Part shown: piece by piece, positions 1 to 6,856 of the stretch
Layout: each line of letters starts with the position of its first letter
How positions within the stretch are numbered: position 1 is the first letter of the stretch
Assembly (NCBI GenBank): GCA_003453735.1
Contig: DMNE01000084.1
Location: forward strand, 1-15,671
Direction of reading: 5' to 3'
DNA: 15,671 nucleotides
Origin: Nitrospiraceae bacterium
GTDB lineage: Bacteria > Nitrospirota > Thermodesulfovibrionia > Thermodesulfovibrionales > UBA9159
Notes under the pieces: generated by a model
Told to the model about the DNA's origin: nothing
The model's input: only the letters and a program-made list of their open reading frames with translations
Databases searched by the model: none
Translations under genes and position numbers: made by a program

Positions 1-1
1 G

Positions 2-121
2 GAAGAGGATCCTCAGATCGCCCTGACCGCGCCGCATTCCACCAGGGTTTCGCGGCTGGACGAAGTGGCAGCCGCGAGAAAGCCAGTGCTACGGTGGCAA
101 CCGGGACCACCGCGAGAGTAA
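2..121 (+). CDS. gcvPB: Glycine dehydrogenase (decarboxylating) subunit 2, C-terminal end (partial)
   Basis: An open frame enters from the left edge and ends at TAA 119-121, giving 39 residues. The motif [19 protein letters not shown] followed by VLRW is the characteristic C-terminus of the P-protein subunit 2 of the glycine cleavage system, where an '[23 protein letters not shown]' pattern is conserved. The enzyme is the PLP-dependent glycine decarboxylase that passes an aminomethyl group to the lipoyl H-protein in the cytoplasm. The PLP lysine and catalytic part are outside the window. The stretch is G+C-rich compared with the chromate-transporter gene after it. The next gene starts about 90 bases downstream on the same strand. 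The identification rests on a short but distinctive tail, so it is good but not certain. Confidence 0.8.
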   Translation, partial: EEDPQIALTAPHSTRVSRLDEVAAARKPVLRWQPGPPRE

Positions 122-214
122 AGTCTCGCCCTTTGCTTTTTGGCCCGGTCACTGCCCGCCGCAGGGACGAGGTTGGGGGTATCGCGATCACCCTTGCAAA
201 GCCTGGAAAGTAAA

Positions 215-745
215 TTGACCCTCAAGGACATTTTCTGGAAGTTTCTTAAAATAGGCTCCTTCTCTTTCGGGGGCGTTTACTCGATGCTTGCATTCTTCGA
301 GCGCGAGCTCGTGGAAAAGGAAAAATGGCTTACACGCGAGGAATTTGTTGAAAGCGTCGCAATTGGGCAGATGACACCCGGGCCTCCTATCGTAAACACA
401 GGCATCTGCATCGGATACAAACTGAAAGGCATAAAGGGCGCTCTCGCCACAACCACTGGCCAGTCATTCACGGGGACTGTTCTCGCTATACTTCTTGCAA
501 TCTTCTACGTGAAGAGCCACGGCAACGTTCTGTTGACCGCAGTCATGAAAGGCGTTGGAGCGGCTGTGGTAGGCTTGCTGGTCTCAATCGTTTTCAAAAT
601 GGCAAAAGCCAGCATCAAGGACTATAAGTCCTGGCTGTTTGCGTTAGTCGCGTTCTTCCTCCTCGCGTTTTTCAAGCTGAATCCGATCCTTCTAATTCTG
701 GCTTCAGGAATACTCGGCCTTATCGTATACAGAAGGAGGACTTGA
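215..745 (+). CDS. chrA: Chromate transporter, N-terminal-type half protein (CHR family)
   Basis: A half-size (about 176 aa) CHR-family inner-membrane protein. The signature region is visible: FGG near residue 20, then the WLTREEF segment, then GQMTPGPP, all typical of the family (consensus FGGxxxx...Wxxxxxf...Q.xPGP). Four to five hydrophobic segments follow. No ATG lies at the expected start; possible starts in frame are TTG 140, TTG 194 and TTG 215. TTG 215 is chosen because it puts the protein start just before the conserved LKDIFWKF segment and has GGAAAG four bases upstream; residues encoded before it look unlike the family. The stop TGA (743-745) overlaps the ATG of the next gene, so the two halves are translationally coupled and probably form a heterodimer. 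Such short-chain pairs export chromate in some bacteria, but the real substrate here is unknown. No chrB or other resistance gene is visible. Confidence 0.85.
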   Translation: MTLKDIFWKFLKIGSFSFGGVYSMLAFFERELVEKEKWLTREEFVESVAIGQMTPGPPIVNTGICIGYKLKGIKGALATTTGQSFTGTVLAILLAIFYVKSHGNVLLTAVMKGVGAAVVGLLVSIVFKMAKASIKDYKSWLFALVAFFLLAFFKLNPILLILASGILGLIVYRRRT

Positions 746-1260
746 TGGTTTTACTGAAACTCTGCTGGATACTCATCGTCATCAACGTTCTCACCATAGG
801 AGGCGGTTTTGTAATGATCCCTATGCTGCAGAAGGAATTTGTGGAGAACTATCATTGGCTGACCAATCAGGAGTTTCTGGATGCTATTGCAATCGGGCAG
901 GTCACTCCTGGTCCTCTGACCGTCATGAATGCCGCTATCGGATACAAAGTCAGCGGCCTGATAGGAGCGGTATTGGCTATGGCCAGTTCGTATCTGCCAT
1001 GCATCATCATCGTAAGTATTGTGGCCAAGTACTACTACGACTATAAGGAATCGATAATTGTCCAGTCAAGTTTCAAAGGAATAAAACCCGCTGTCATAGG
1101 GCTATTAGCCGCTGTGGCCATTCTGCTGGGGAATGCGGCGCTTGTGGATCCCCTCACTGTTGGTATCGCCATAATCAGCTTTGTCGTGATTGCTTTCACA
1201 AAGACAGATCCTTCTTTTGTGATCATAGGGGCCGGCCTTCTGGGAGCAATATTATTATGA
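745..1260 (+). CDS. chrA: Chromate transporter, C-terminal-type half protein (CHR family)
   Basis: The second half-size CHR-family protein (171 aa from ATG 745). It repeats the family pattern of its neighbour: IGGGFVMIP, then HWLTNQEF, then GQVTPGPLT, followed by hydrophobic segments to the C-terminus. The ATG overlaps the previous stop (TGATG), with AGGAGG at 734-739 giving ideal spacing; the TTG at 742 is a less likely start. Full-length ChrA is one chain with two homologous halves of opposite membrane orientation, and here the halves are separate genes, as in the known short-chain CHR pairs. The pair is expected to work as a dimer in the inner membrane. The gene ends with ATTATTATGA and no clear hairpin terminator follows. 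Confidence 0.87.
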   Translation: MVLLKLCWILIVINVLTIGGGFVMIPMLQKEFVENYHWLTNQEFLDAIAIGQVTPGPLTVMNAAIGYKVSGLIGAVLAMASSYLPCIIIVSIVAKYYYDYKESIIVQSSFKGIKPAVIGLLAAVAILLGNAALVDPLTVGIAIISFVVIAFTKTDPSFVIIGAGLLGAILL

Positions 1261-1399
1261 ACAACTCCTTATCCGCGATATTTCATTCAGTCATCTGCTG
1301 ATTTCTACACGTAACCAGTCATCTGTCTAATCTCCATTGACTATGTATTTCCAAAAGAATCTCTCGCCCATGGCAGAAAAGCGACAGTGTCAGGTATAG

Positions 1400-1454
1400 G
1401 AAGTAATTGAAGCTTGACTCCGTTATCGGTTGAAGAGGTGTACCGCCAGTAATC
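1400..1454 (+). repeat. Diverged direct repeat, left copy
   Basis: This segment starts GAAGTAATT and ends ACCGCCAGTAATC. The same two blocks occur in the same order and orientation, 32-33 bases apart, at 2333-2386. Between the blocks both copies share CCGTYATC and TGAA at matching places. The copies lie on either side of the hicBA genes, about 930 bases apart. The origin is unknown. Confidence 0.45.
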
Positions 1455-1746
1455 GACACATTTAAAGAGACGGCTCTGACTGATAGATTATAACGAAAAC
1501 AAACACCTCTTAGGTTGCTGACGCCACGTTTGTCCACGTCACCATAACAAGAAGCAGAAGTTTCTCTTTTAGGCATTCTTGCGGTCTTCATCAACTAACC
1601 AAAATCTTCTGCTGTTTTAGACATGATGACATTTATAGATTGTATCGCTCTAGGACTGCGAATCTAATAATATCATCTCTATAAACGGAGAAAACCACAG
1701 GATATAGTAAGTGTGGTGAAAATACATATAAATAACCTGAATACGT

Positions 1747-1775
1747 TATAATTTGGTCATAGCGGAGGTGAAGAT
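1747..1775 (+). promoter_or_regulatory. Putative hicBA promoter -10 and ribosome binding site
   Basis: TATAAT at 1747-1752 is a perfect -10 box, and GGAGGTG at about 1764-1770 is a strong ribosome binding site before the hicB ATG at 1776. The region at the expected -35 position (around 1724-1729) is A+T-rich but does not match TTGACA, so the promoter call is moderate. HicB proteins usually repress their own operon, so an operator here is expected, but no clear palindrome is seen. Confidence 0.45.
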
Positions 1776-1988
1776 ATGAATACAGAATTTACGGCAATAA
1801 TGAAACAGGTTGGAGAATGGTGGATCGGCTGGATAGAGGAAATTCCAGGCGTAAACTGTCAAGAACGAACTCGAGAAGATTTAATTGAAACGCTTCGGCT
1901 TACTCTTAAGGAAGCCCTCGAATTTAACCGTCAAGACGCCATTTCTGCGGTGGGCTCAGGATACACAGAAGAAAAAATTGCAGTATGA
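1776..1988 (+). CDS. hicB: HicB-type antitoxin
   Basis: A 70-residue protein with the HicB-like fold pattern: an N-terminal strand (FTAIMKQVGEWWIGWIEEIPG) and the segment NCQERTREDLIETLRLTLKEALE, which matches the partial RNase H-like HicB antitoxin domain (typical text 'vPgvvtqGeTleEAlenlkEAlel'). It is short for HicB and lacks a separate C-terminal DNA-binding domain, as do many small HicB antitoxins. Its role is to bind and neutralise the HicA mRNA interferase encoded next. The start ATG has a strong ribosome binding site. The stop overlaps the start of hicA (ATGA), so the pair is co-translated. The antitoxin-first order is the reverse of the classical hicAB order but common among small pairs. 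Confidence 0.85.
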   Translation: MNTEFTAIMKQVGEWWIGWIEEIPGVNCQERTREDLIETLRLTLKEALEFNRQDAISAVGSGYTEEKIAV

Positions 1989-2173
1989 AACGAAGTGACC
2001 TGGTGAAATATCTGCGGTCACAAGGCTGTGAATTCATCAGAGAAGGTAGTCGTCATTCTTGGTGGGGCAACCCGAGTCAAAATAAAAGATCTTCTATCCC
2101 AAGGCATAATGAAATTGATGATCATCTTGCACGGAAAATTTGTAAAGATCTCGGAATAAGACAAATAAAATAA
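1985..2173 (+). CDS. hicA: HicA-type mRNA interferase toxin
   Basis: A 62-residue protein of the HicA (YcfA-like) family, which has a dsRBD-like fold and cleaves mRNA. The diagnostic elements are present: MKRSDLVKYLRSQGCEFIREG, then SRHSWW with the catalytic His at residue 24, then SIPRHNEI, then a C-terminal helix ending LARKICKDLGI. Length is normal for the family and nothing is missing, so it looks active. It overlaps hicB by four bases. An A+T-rich, gene-poor stretch follows, so the pair appears as an isolated two-gene module. Confidence 0.9.
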   Translation: MKRSDLVKYLRSQGCEFIREGSRHSWWGNPSQNKRSSIPRHNEIDDHLARKICKDLGIRQIK

Positions 2174-2332
2174 ACCACATCAATTGGTTCAGGCGACGCT
2201 GGAAGTGCTCTTCTTTATTGATTCTGACCTCAGTGCCTCCCGCTCCTGTGCATAGTCGTTATCAAATCTTGTATGAAGTTAACACGACTTCAATTGACGA
2301 TGTCCGCTATGGCATTGCACGCAAGGTTACAA

Positions 2333-2386
2333 GAAGTAATTCAACTGGAACCCGTCATCTCCTGAAATCATATACCGCCAGTAATC
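2333..2386 (+). repeat. Diverged direct repeat, right copy
   Basis: Starts GAAGTAATT and ends ACCGCCAGTAATC like the copy at 1400-1454, with almost the same spacing between the two blocks. Weaker similarity continues about 20 bases past the right end (roughly 12 of 19 positions by eye). It lies about 160 bases after hicA. Confidence 0.45.
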
Positions 2387-2519
2387 ATTACAATTTATGC
2401 GATGGCTTGCTATAACACTTTCAACCGGAAATAAACGCCCCGTGGATGGCGACTCGACCTGCATATCCCAAAATCGAGATGACTCATTCTGCGCGACGTA
2501 CTCCCTCTATAATCCACAC

Positions 2520-2550
2520 GAAAGAGGCTATCCTCAAAACTGCCTCTTTC
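2520..2550. repeat. Perfect 9-bp inverted repeat (stem-loop)
   Basis: GAAAGAGGC at 2520-2528 pairs perfectly with GCCTCTTTC at 2542-2550, with a 13-base loop. Neither strand has a T-run after the stem, so it is not a typical intrinsic terminator. TATAAT occurs just before it at 2508-2513. Function unknown. Confidence 0.5.
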
Positions 2551-2878
2551 ATCCCGCAATGATGACTCCTTCGATCAAACCTTCAGCCAGAACCTCACAC
2601 AGGCAGATTTTTGGATTACGCGAGAATTACTAGCGGAACTAAACGCGGAACGAAATGCAAGCCGCGTCGATTACGGACGACAATAAATGCTGCAGAGGCA
2701 TAGCCTGACCATTTAACGAGTTTGGGAAGTAACTGTGCCGACTTCAAAGGCAGCACTCCAATAAATGGCAATATCGACATATAGAACCTGATAATTAACA
2801 CCCCAACCATTTCAGCGAGATTGTTGCTTCGTGCGTGTATTGTGCAATGAGAGGCTGTTTCTAACGGGATGAACAATA

Positions 2879-2983
2879 TTAGCGTTCTTTGAGGGCTACA
2901 GGGTCACGGTAATTCAGCGGAGCAAGCATAGAACCTTTGGCCTAGATAAGCGCAGCGATCTGGGCGATACCATAGCAAGGGTT
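2879..2983 (-). pseudogene. Possible fossil of a luciferase-like (LLM) oxidoreductase
   Basis: Read on the - strand, this frame gives NPCYGIAQIAALI, an in-frame TAG, then MLAPLNYRDPVALKER before TAA. The text recalls segments of luciferase-like flavin/F420 monooxygenases (NP...AxIAaLd..., and a '...RDPV.aLkE.' stretch), as if the middle had been deleted. No start, no full domain and an internal stop are seen. This is a weak resemblance judged by eye and could be chance. Confidence 0.2.
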
Positions 2984-3061
2984 CAGGACATTCCTCCCCA
3001 GTGTTTGTACTTTCCCGGCAAAGGATAAAGTCCGATAAACAACTTAAACTAAAATTATAAT

Positions 3062-3152
3062 TTGAAGTTGACAAACGTCATCAAACGTACGAGTATAACC
3101 TCAGGAATTGAGGGGTAAATTAATCTAATAGATCTTCATTGAGGAGGAGAAG
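3062..3152 (+). promoter_or_regulatory. Upstream region of the CO dehydrogenase operon
   Basis: TTGACA (3068-3073) and TATAAC (3094-3099) resemble -35 and -10 boxes, but the 20-base spacer is long for a simple sigma-70 promoter, as if an activator were needed. Between them CAAACGT occurs twice in direct repeat (3072-3078 and 3082-3088), exactly ten bases (one helical turn) apart. GAGGAGGAG at 3141-3149 is a strong ribosome binding site for cooS. No regulator gene lies next to the operon. Confidence 0.4.
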
Positions 3153-5060
3153 ATGGAAAAATCCATTGACAACGCAACGCTTTCGGCCGTAGAGAATGCC
3201 GAAATATCAGGAATCCAGACAGTATGGGACAGATATGCTGCGCAATTGCCCCAGTGCGGTTTTGGAGAGACAGGCCTTTGCTGCAGACACTGCATGCAGG
3301 GACCATGCAGAATAAGCCCTTTTGGAGACGGTCCCAAAGCGGGTGTATGCGGAGCAAATGCAGACGTCATGGTATCGAGGGGCATATCAAGAGCTGTGGC
3401 CGCCGGTACCGCATCTCACGGGGGCCATGCAAAGCACATGGCGCATACTCTTTTGAAGTCCGCTATGGGTGAGGCGCCTGATTATCCCATAAGGGACGAG
3501 GCAAAATTAAAGGCCGTGGCAAACAGGATTGGAGTGAACACCAATAAAAGAGATATGAAGGCTATAGCAATGGATGTCGCCACAAAGGCGCTGGAGGATT
3601 TTTCTGAGAAGGACTCTCCCCTTGTCTGTGCAGCAACAACGGTGACAAAGGGACGTGTGGATACCTTTTTGAAATTTGGGGTTGTTCCGACAGGCATCGA
3701 CAGTGCAATAGCTGAATCGATGCACAGAACAACTTATGGTGTAGATTCAGACCCTGTCAATATTCTCCTAGGGGCTATTAGATGTGCTCTCGCTGATTAT
3801 GCAGCATGCCATATGGCGACGGATATCGCAGACATATTATTCGGCACACCGACGCCTGTTGCAACACGAGCGAATCTCGGGGTCCTTAAGAAGAATGCAG
3901 TGAACATTGCTCTTCACGGTCACAATCCCCTCTTGAGCGATATCGTTGCACAGGTGGCAGATGAAAAGGGGATGAACGACAAGGCAAAGGCCGCTGGCGC
4001 ATCAGACGGTATTAACGTGGTCGGTGTTTGCTGCACAGGCAATGAGATAATGATGAGGCATAAGATACCCATGGCCACAAGCTCTGTTTCTCAGGAGACC
4101 GTGATTCTTACCGGCGCGCTCGATGCCATGGTTGTCGATTACCAGTGTATCATGCCCTCCCTTTCAGGCATTGGGGAGTGCTACCATACACAGTTGATCA
4201 CCACAATGCCTATCGCAAAAATACCGAAGGCGGTGCATATCGAATTTCATGAAGCCACTGCAAAGGAAAGCGCGAGAAAAATCATCGAAACTGCCATCGA
4301 AGCATTCAAGAAAAGAGATCCGAACAGAGTAAACATCCCCGATGTGTCGAGTACGGCCTTTGCGGGTTTCTCCACCGAAGCGATTATGGGGGCTCTCTCA
4401 TTTGTGAATAAGGAAGATCCACTGAAACCGCTGATAGACAACATCGTTGCAGGAAATATTTACGGTGTCTGCCTATTTGCCGGATGCAATACCGTCAAAG
4501 TGACACAGGACGCCAACTATTCTGCAATGGTCAAGGAACTTGCAAAGAACAACGTCCTTATTCTCGCCACAGGTTGCGCATCAGGAGCATTTGCGCGGCA
4601 TGGGTTCATGACCCCCGAAGCAACACAGAAATACGCGGGGCCGGGTCTCAAGGCTTTACTCAACGCGGTGGGTCAAGCCGCAGGTCTCGGCGGGCCGCTG
4701 CCCCTTGTGCTTCATATGGGCTCGTGTGTTGACAACACCAGAGCAGCGGACGTGGCCGTGGCTGTCGCGAACAAGCTTGGAGTGGATTTGCACATGCTCC
4801 CTGTTGTGGCTTCGGCACCTGAACCTGTGACCGAAAAGGCTGTTGCTATAGGCACCTGGGCCGTTGCAGCAGGGCTCCCGACTCACCTGGGAGTTGTTCC
4901 ACCTGTATTGGGCAGTAAGGTCGTCACCGAAGTCCTCACATCGGCTGCCAGGGACTTTTTCGGAGGATATTTCATCGTGGAGCCCGATCCGATGAAGGCA
5001 GCGGAAAAACTTATCGCTGTGATTAGTGAGAGGCGCAAAGGCCTCGGCCTCTCAGCATAG
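3153..5060 (+). CDS. cooS: Anaerobic carbon monoxide dehydrogenase, catalytic subunit
   Basis: A 635-residue Ni-Fe-S CO dehydrogenase, catalysing reversible CO + H2O to CO2 + 2 H+ + 2 electrons. Length matches characterised CooS/CODH-II proteins (about 636). All metal ligands are visible: C35 and C43 for the D-cluster bridging the dimer; C44, C47, C52 and C66 for the B-cluster; H257, C294, C332, C445, C475 and C525 for the Ni-Fe C-cluster, and K562 as the catalytic lysine. Their spacing follows the Carboxydothermus CODH-II numbering with an offset of 4 up to the histidine and 1 after it. The enzyme is a cytoplasmic or membrane-associated homodimer. ATG 3153 has a strong ribosome binding site. 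cooF starts ten bases after the stop. No acetyl-CoA synthase gene is adjacent, so this is a monofunctional CODH. It looks complete and active. Confidence 0.97.
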   Translation: MEKSIDNATLSAVENAEISGIQTVWDRYAAQLPQCGFGETGLCCRHCMQGPCRISPFGDGPKAGVCGANADVMVSRGISRAVAAGTASHGGHAKHMAHTLLKSAMGEAPDYPIRDEAKLKAVANRIGVNTNKRDMKAIAMDVATKALEDFSEKDSPLVCAATTVTKGRVDTFLKFGVVPTGIDSAIAESMHRTTYGVDSDPVNILLGAIRCALADYAACHMATDIADILFGTPTPVATRANLGVLKKNAVNIALHGHNPLLSDIVAQVADEKGMNDKAKAAGASDGINVVGVCCTGNEIMMRHKIPMATSSVSQETVILTGALDAMVVDYQCIMPSLSGIGECYHTQLITTMPIAKIPKAVHIEFHEATAKESARKIIETAIEAFKKRDPNRVNIPDVSSTAFAGFSTEAIMGALSFVNKEDPLKPLIDNIVAGNIYGVCLFAGCNTVKVTQDANYSAMVKELAKNNVLILATGCASGAFARHGFMTPEATQKYAGPGLKALLNAVGQAAGLGGPLPLVLHMGSCVDNTRAADVAVAVANKLGVDLHMLPVVASAPEPVTEKAVAIGTWAVAAGLPTHLGVVPPVLGSKVVTEVLTSAARDFFGGYFIVEPDPMKAAEKLIAVISERRKGLGLSA

Positions 5061-5070
5061 GAGGGTTGAC

Positions 5071-5562
5071 ATGAAACAGATATATGTGAGACCCGAAAGA
5101 TGTATGGGATGCAGAAGCTGCGAAATCGGATGCGCGGTTCAGCACTCAAAAGAAAAGACGCTGTTTTCAGCGGTCATCCAGTCACCTTCTCCTATGAAAA
5201 GGCTTTTTGTGGAATCAACGGATAATCTCAGAATGCCAATTATCTGCCGACACTGCGAGGATGCACCGTGCCTCCGCGCGTGCATAAGCGGATGCCTCTA
5301 CCGGGATGAGAAGGAGTTTGTGAGGAGGAGGAAGGAGCGCTGTATCGGCTGCTGGACGTGCATGATGGCATGTCCTTTCGGCGTGATCACCAGGGACAAG
5401 GAAAAGCATATAGCGGTGAAATGCGACCGCTGCCACAAACTCGACGTGCCTGCATGCGTGAACGCATGTCCCACAGGGGCGCTGGTGCTTGTTGATGTTG
5501 ATGATATGCCGAGGGAGAAAAGGCAGAGGCTGATTTTTGATGAGGCGAAGGGAGGAGTATAA
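5071..5562 (+). CDS. cooF: CooF-type iron-sulfur electron-transfer protein
   Basis: A 163-residue polyferredoxin that should carry electrons from the CooS B/D clusters. Cysteines fall in four ferredoxin groups: C11-C14-C17-C21; C59-C62-C67-C71; C91-C94-C97-C101; C118-C121-C129-C133. This fits four [4Fe-4S] clusters in the DMSO-reductase-beta/HycB-like arrangement typical of CooF. C75 is an extra cysteine. ATG 5071 is chosen because GAGGG at 5061-5065 sits just before it; an upstream in-frame start at 5026 would overlap the cooS end by 35 bases and adds unconserved residues. The stop overlaps the next ATG (TAATG). In CO-oxidising hydrogenogens CooF feeds an energy-converting hydrogenase; here the neighbour is a flavoprotein, so NAD(P) is the more likely electron partner. 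Confidence 0.92.
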   Translation: MKQIYVRPERCMGCRSCEIGCAVQHSKEKTLFSAVIQSPSPMKRLFVESTDNLRMPIICRHCEDAPCLRACISGCLYRDEKEFVRRRKERCIGCWTCMMACPFGVITRDKEKHIAVKCDRCHKLDVPACVNACPTGALVLVDVDDMPREKRQRLIFDEAKGGV

Positions 5563-6788
5563 TGCACCACGTTATCATTGGCGGGAGCATTGCGGGAATA
5601 TCCGCAGCAAAGGAGATACAGAGGGGCGACGTCGGGGCAAAGATCACGGTGGTCTCTGAAGAGAAAACGAGAATGTATTATCGACCGATGCTTCCCTTCG
5701 TCATCGAAAAAGACGAAATTGATATAACATTTGTTGATGATCCGGCGGAGAGATTCGCGACCAAGAATGTTTTCGAAAAAGTTACAGGTATTGATGTCTC
5801 ATCAAAGGAGGTGAGGTTCTCCTCGGGGACTAAATTGGGTTTTGACAAGCTCCTCATAGCAACCGGAAGTGGTGCGATCATTCCGGATATACCTGGTCTC
5901 GGAGGCGACGATGTGTTTCCTCTCAGGACAATGGAGAACGCACTTGAAATAAAATCATCGGTGAAGGGGAAAAGGAGTGCTGTAGTAATGGGCGGCGGGT
6001 TTGTGGGGACAAAGGCCGCCATTGCCCTTAAGCATCTCGGTCTCAAGGTGACGATAATCGAAAAGATGGAGCAGATACTTCCCCAGAGGCTTGACCGAAG
6101 GGGTGCCGGGATCGTTTCGGATGTGATGAGGGCCGCAGGGATTGAGATCATAGTGAATGATTCGATCTCTGAGATAATCCGCGATTCGGGCGCTGTGAAG
6201 TCTGTCAGACTTTCTTCGGGCGGAAGTAGAGGCGCGGATATGGTCATCGTTGCCGTGGGTACCAAGCCCAATGTGGAGGTATTCAAAGACCCCGGTATAA
6301 AGTTCGACAGGGGCATATTGATAAACGAGTTTCTTCAGACGAACATCCCTGATATTTATGCTGCGGGAGATGTTGTGGAATATGTTGATCTGATCACAGG
6401 CTTGCCTTCTGTGAGCGCCCTATGGACAAATGCGGAAGAGATGGGCAGGTTCGCAGGAAAAAATATGACGGGCGATAACATAAAATACAGGGGGTTCCTC
6501 TCTGTGATGAACGCCACCGACATTTTCAACATCGCTGTCACATCTGCCGGTCTTATCGAACCCGAAGGCAAAGGGTATGAGATATTTGTCCAGGACAATA
6601 TCAACAGTTACCGGAAGCTCGTATTAAAGGGCGATTCGCTTGCGGGTATGGTCTTTATCGGCGATGTGTCCAACGCGGGCATCTATACGAATCTCATTAA
6701 AAACAGGATCCCTTTGGGCAGCCTGAAGGAGGAGGCGATAAAGGGAGGCCTCGAATATATTGATTTCGTAATGAACGCTCCGGTTTAG
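5562..6788 (+). CDS. FAD-dependent NAD(P) oxidoreductase associated with CO dehydrogenase
   Basis: A 408-residue two-dinucleotide-fold flavoprotein of the pyridine nucleotide oxidoreductase class (rubredoxin/nitrite reductase-like). Visible features are the FAD-binding GGSIAG at residues 7-12, LLIATGS near 98-104, the NAD(P)-binding GGGFVG at 144-149 ending in an acidic E167 (favouring NADH over NADPH), and the second FAD motif IYAAGD ending at D270. There is no redox-active CxxC; in fact the translated protein contains no cysteine at all, so electrons must pass through FAD only. The ATG overlaps the cooF stop, with GGAGG at 5551-5555. Gene order cooS-cooF-flavoprotein is a recurring CODH context thought to couple CO oxidation to NAD(P) reduction. 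No strong hairpin terminator follows. Confidence 0.88.
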   Translation: MHHVIIGGSIAGISAAKEIQRGDVGAKITVVSEEKTRMYYRPMLPFVIEKDEIDITFVDDPAERFATKNVFEKVTGIDVSSKEVRFSSGTKLGFDKLLIATGSGAIIPDIPGLGGDDVFPLRTMENALEIKSSVKGKRSAVVMGGGFVGTKAAIALKHLGLKVTIIEKMEQILPQRLDRRGAGIVSDVMRAAGIEIIVNDSISEIIRDSGAVKSVRLSSGGSRGADMVIVAVGTKPNVEVFKDPGIKFDRGILINEFLQTNIPDIYAAGDVVEYVDLITGLPSVSALWTNAEEMGRFAGKNMTGDNIKYRGFLSVMNATDIFNIAVTSAGLIEPEGKGYEIFVQDNINSYRKLVLKGDSLAGMVFIGDVSNAGIYTNLIKNRIPLGSLKEEAIKGGLEYIDFVMNAPV

Positions 6789-6856
6789 ACACTCATGATT
6801 TAGAAATTTAGACGGGGAGGCTTTTTCTACTGATTAATACAAGCATTAAGATCATC

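Larger units (their letters stand above)
1261..1775. other. Gene-poor stretch between chrA pair and hicB
   Basis: I see no convincing gene in these 515 bases. A 92-codon frame on the - strand (1319-1594) resembles nothing known. The stretch holds a 10-base direct repeat CAGTCATCTG (1288-1297 and 1316-1325), the left copy of a longer diverged repeat (1400-1454), and an 8-base inverted repeat AGCAGAAG/CTTCTGCT (1553-1560 and 1606-1613) with a 45-base loop. The last 100 bases are A+T-rich and end with TATAAT (1747-1752), a likely -10 box for hicBA without a strong -35. Confidence 0.5.
2174..3061. other. Gene-poor, apparently decayed stretch between hicA and the CO dehydrogenase operon
   Basis: About 890 bases with no gene I can support. 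Short open frames (2218-2415 +, 2397-2633 +, 2616-2876 -) have no recognisable domain and no good ribosome binding sites. The stretch holds the right copy of a diverged direct repeat (2333-2386), a 9-base perfect stem-loop (2520-2550), and a possible coding fossil on the - strand (2879-2983). Its appearance is that of degraded sequence rather than a dense regulatory region. Confidence 0.5.

Noticed and set aside
140..214. Longer N-terminus for the first chromate-transporter half (TTG 140 or TTG 194)
   Set aside because: The extra residues do not resemble the family and have no good ribosome binding site; TTG 215 places the start at the conserved helix.
13..231. 72-codon open frame on the - strand
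   Set aside because: It is antisense to the gcvPB tail and the start of the chromate transporter; composition bias of a G+C-rich coding tail explains it.
1319..1594. 92-codon - strand frame between chrA and hicB
   Set aside because: No recognisable domain, no ribosome binding site, and it spans repeat and inverted-repeat sequence.
1400..2386. Integron cassette (attC sites around hicBA)
   Set aside because: The cassette-like size and direct repeats are suggestive, but I could not find the paired core sites (RYYYAAC and GTTRRRY) or an integrase; kept only as an unexplained repeat.
2616..2876. 86-codon - strand frame
   Set aside because: Partly hydrophobic but without family resemblance or a ribosome binding site; lies in a decayed stretch.
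3068..3084. FNR/CooA-type site before cooS (TTGAC ... ATCAA)
   Set aside because: The arms are seven bases apart rather than the four required for FNR, and they do not match the CooA consensus.
5026..5070. Earlier start for cooF
   Set aside because: Would overlap the cooS 3' end and add unconserved residues; ATG 5071 has the ribosome binding site.
5678..6316. Long 212-codon - strand frame inside the flavoprotein gene
   Set aside because: Antisense shadow; the + strand has full FAD and NAD motifs in order.
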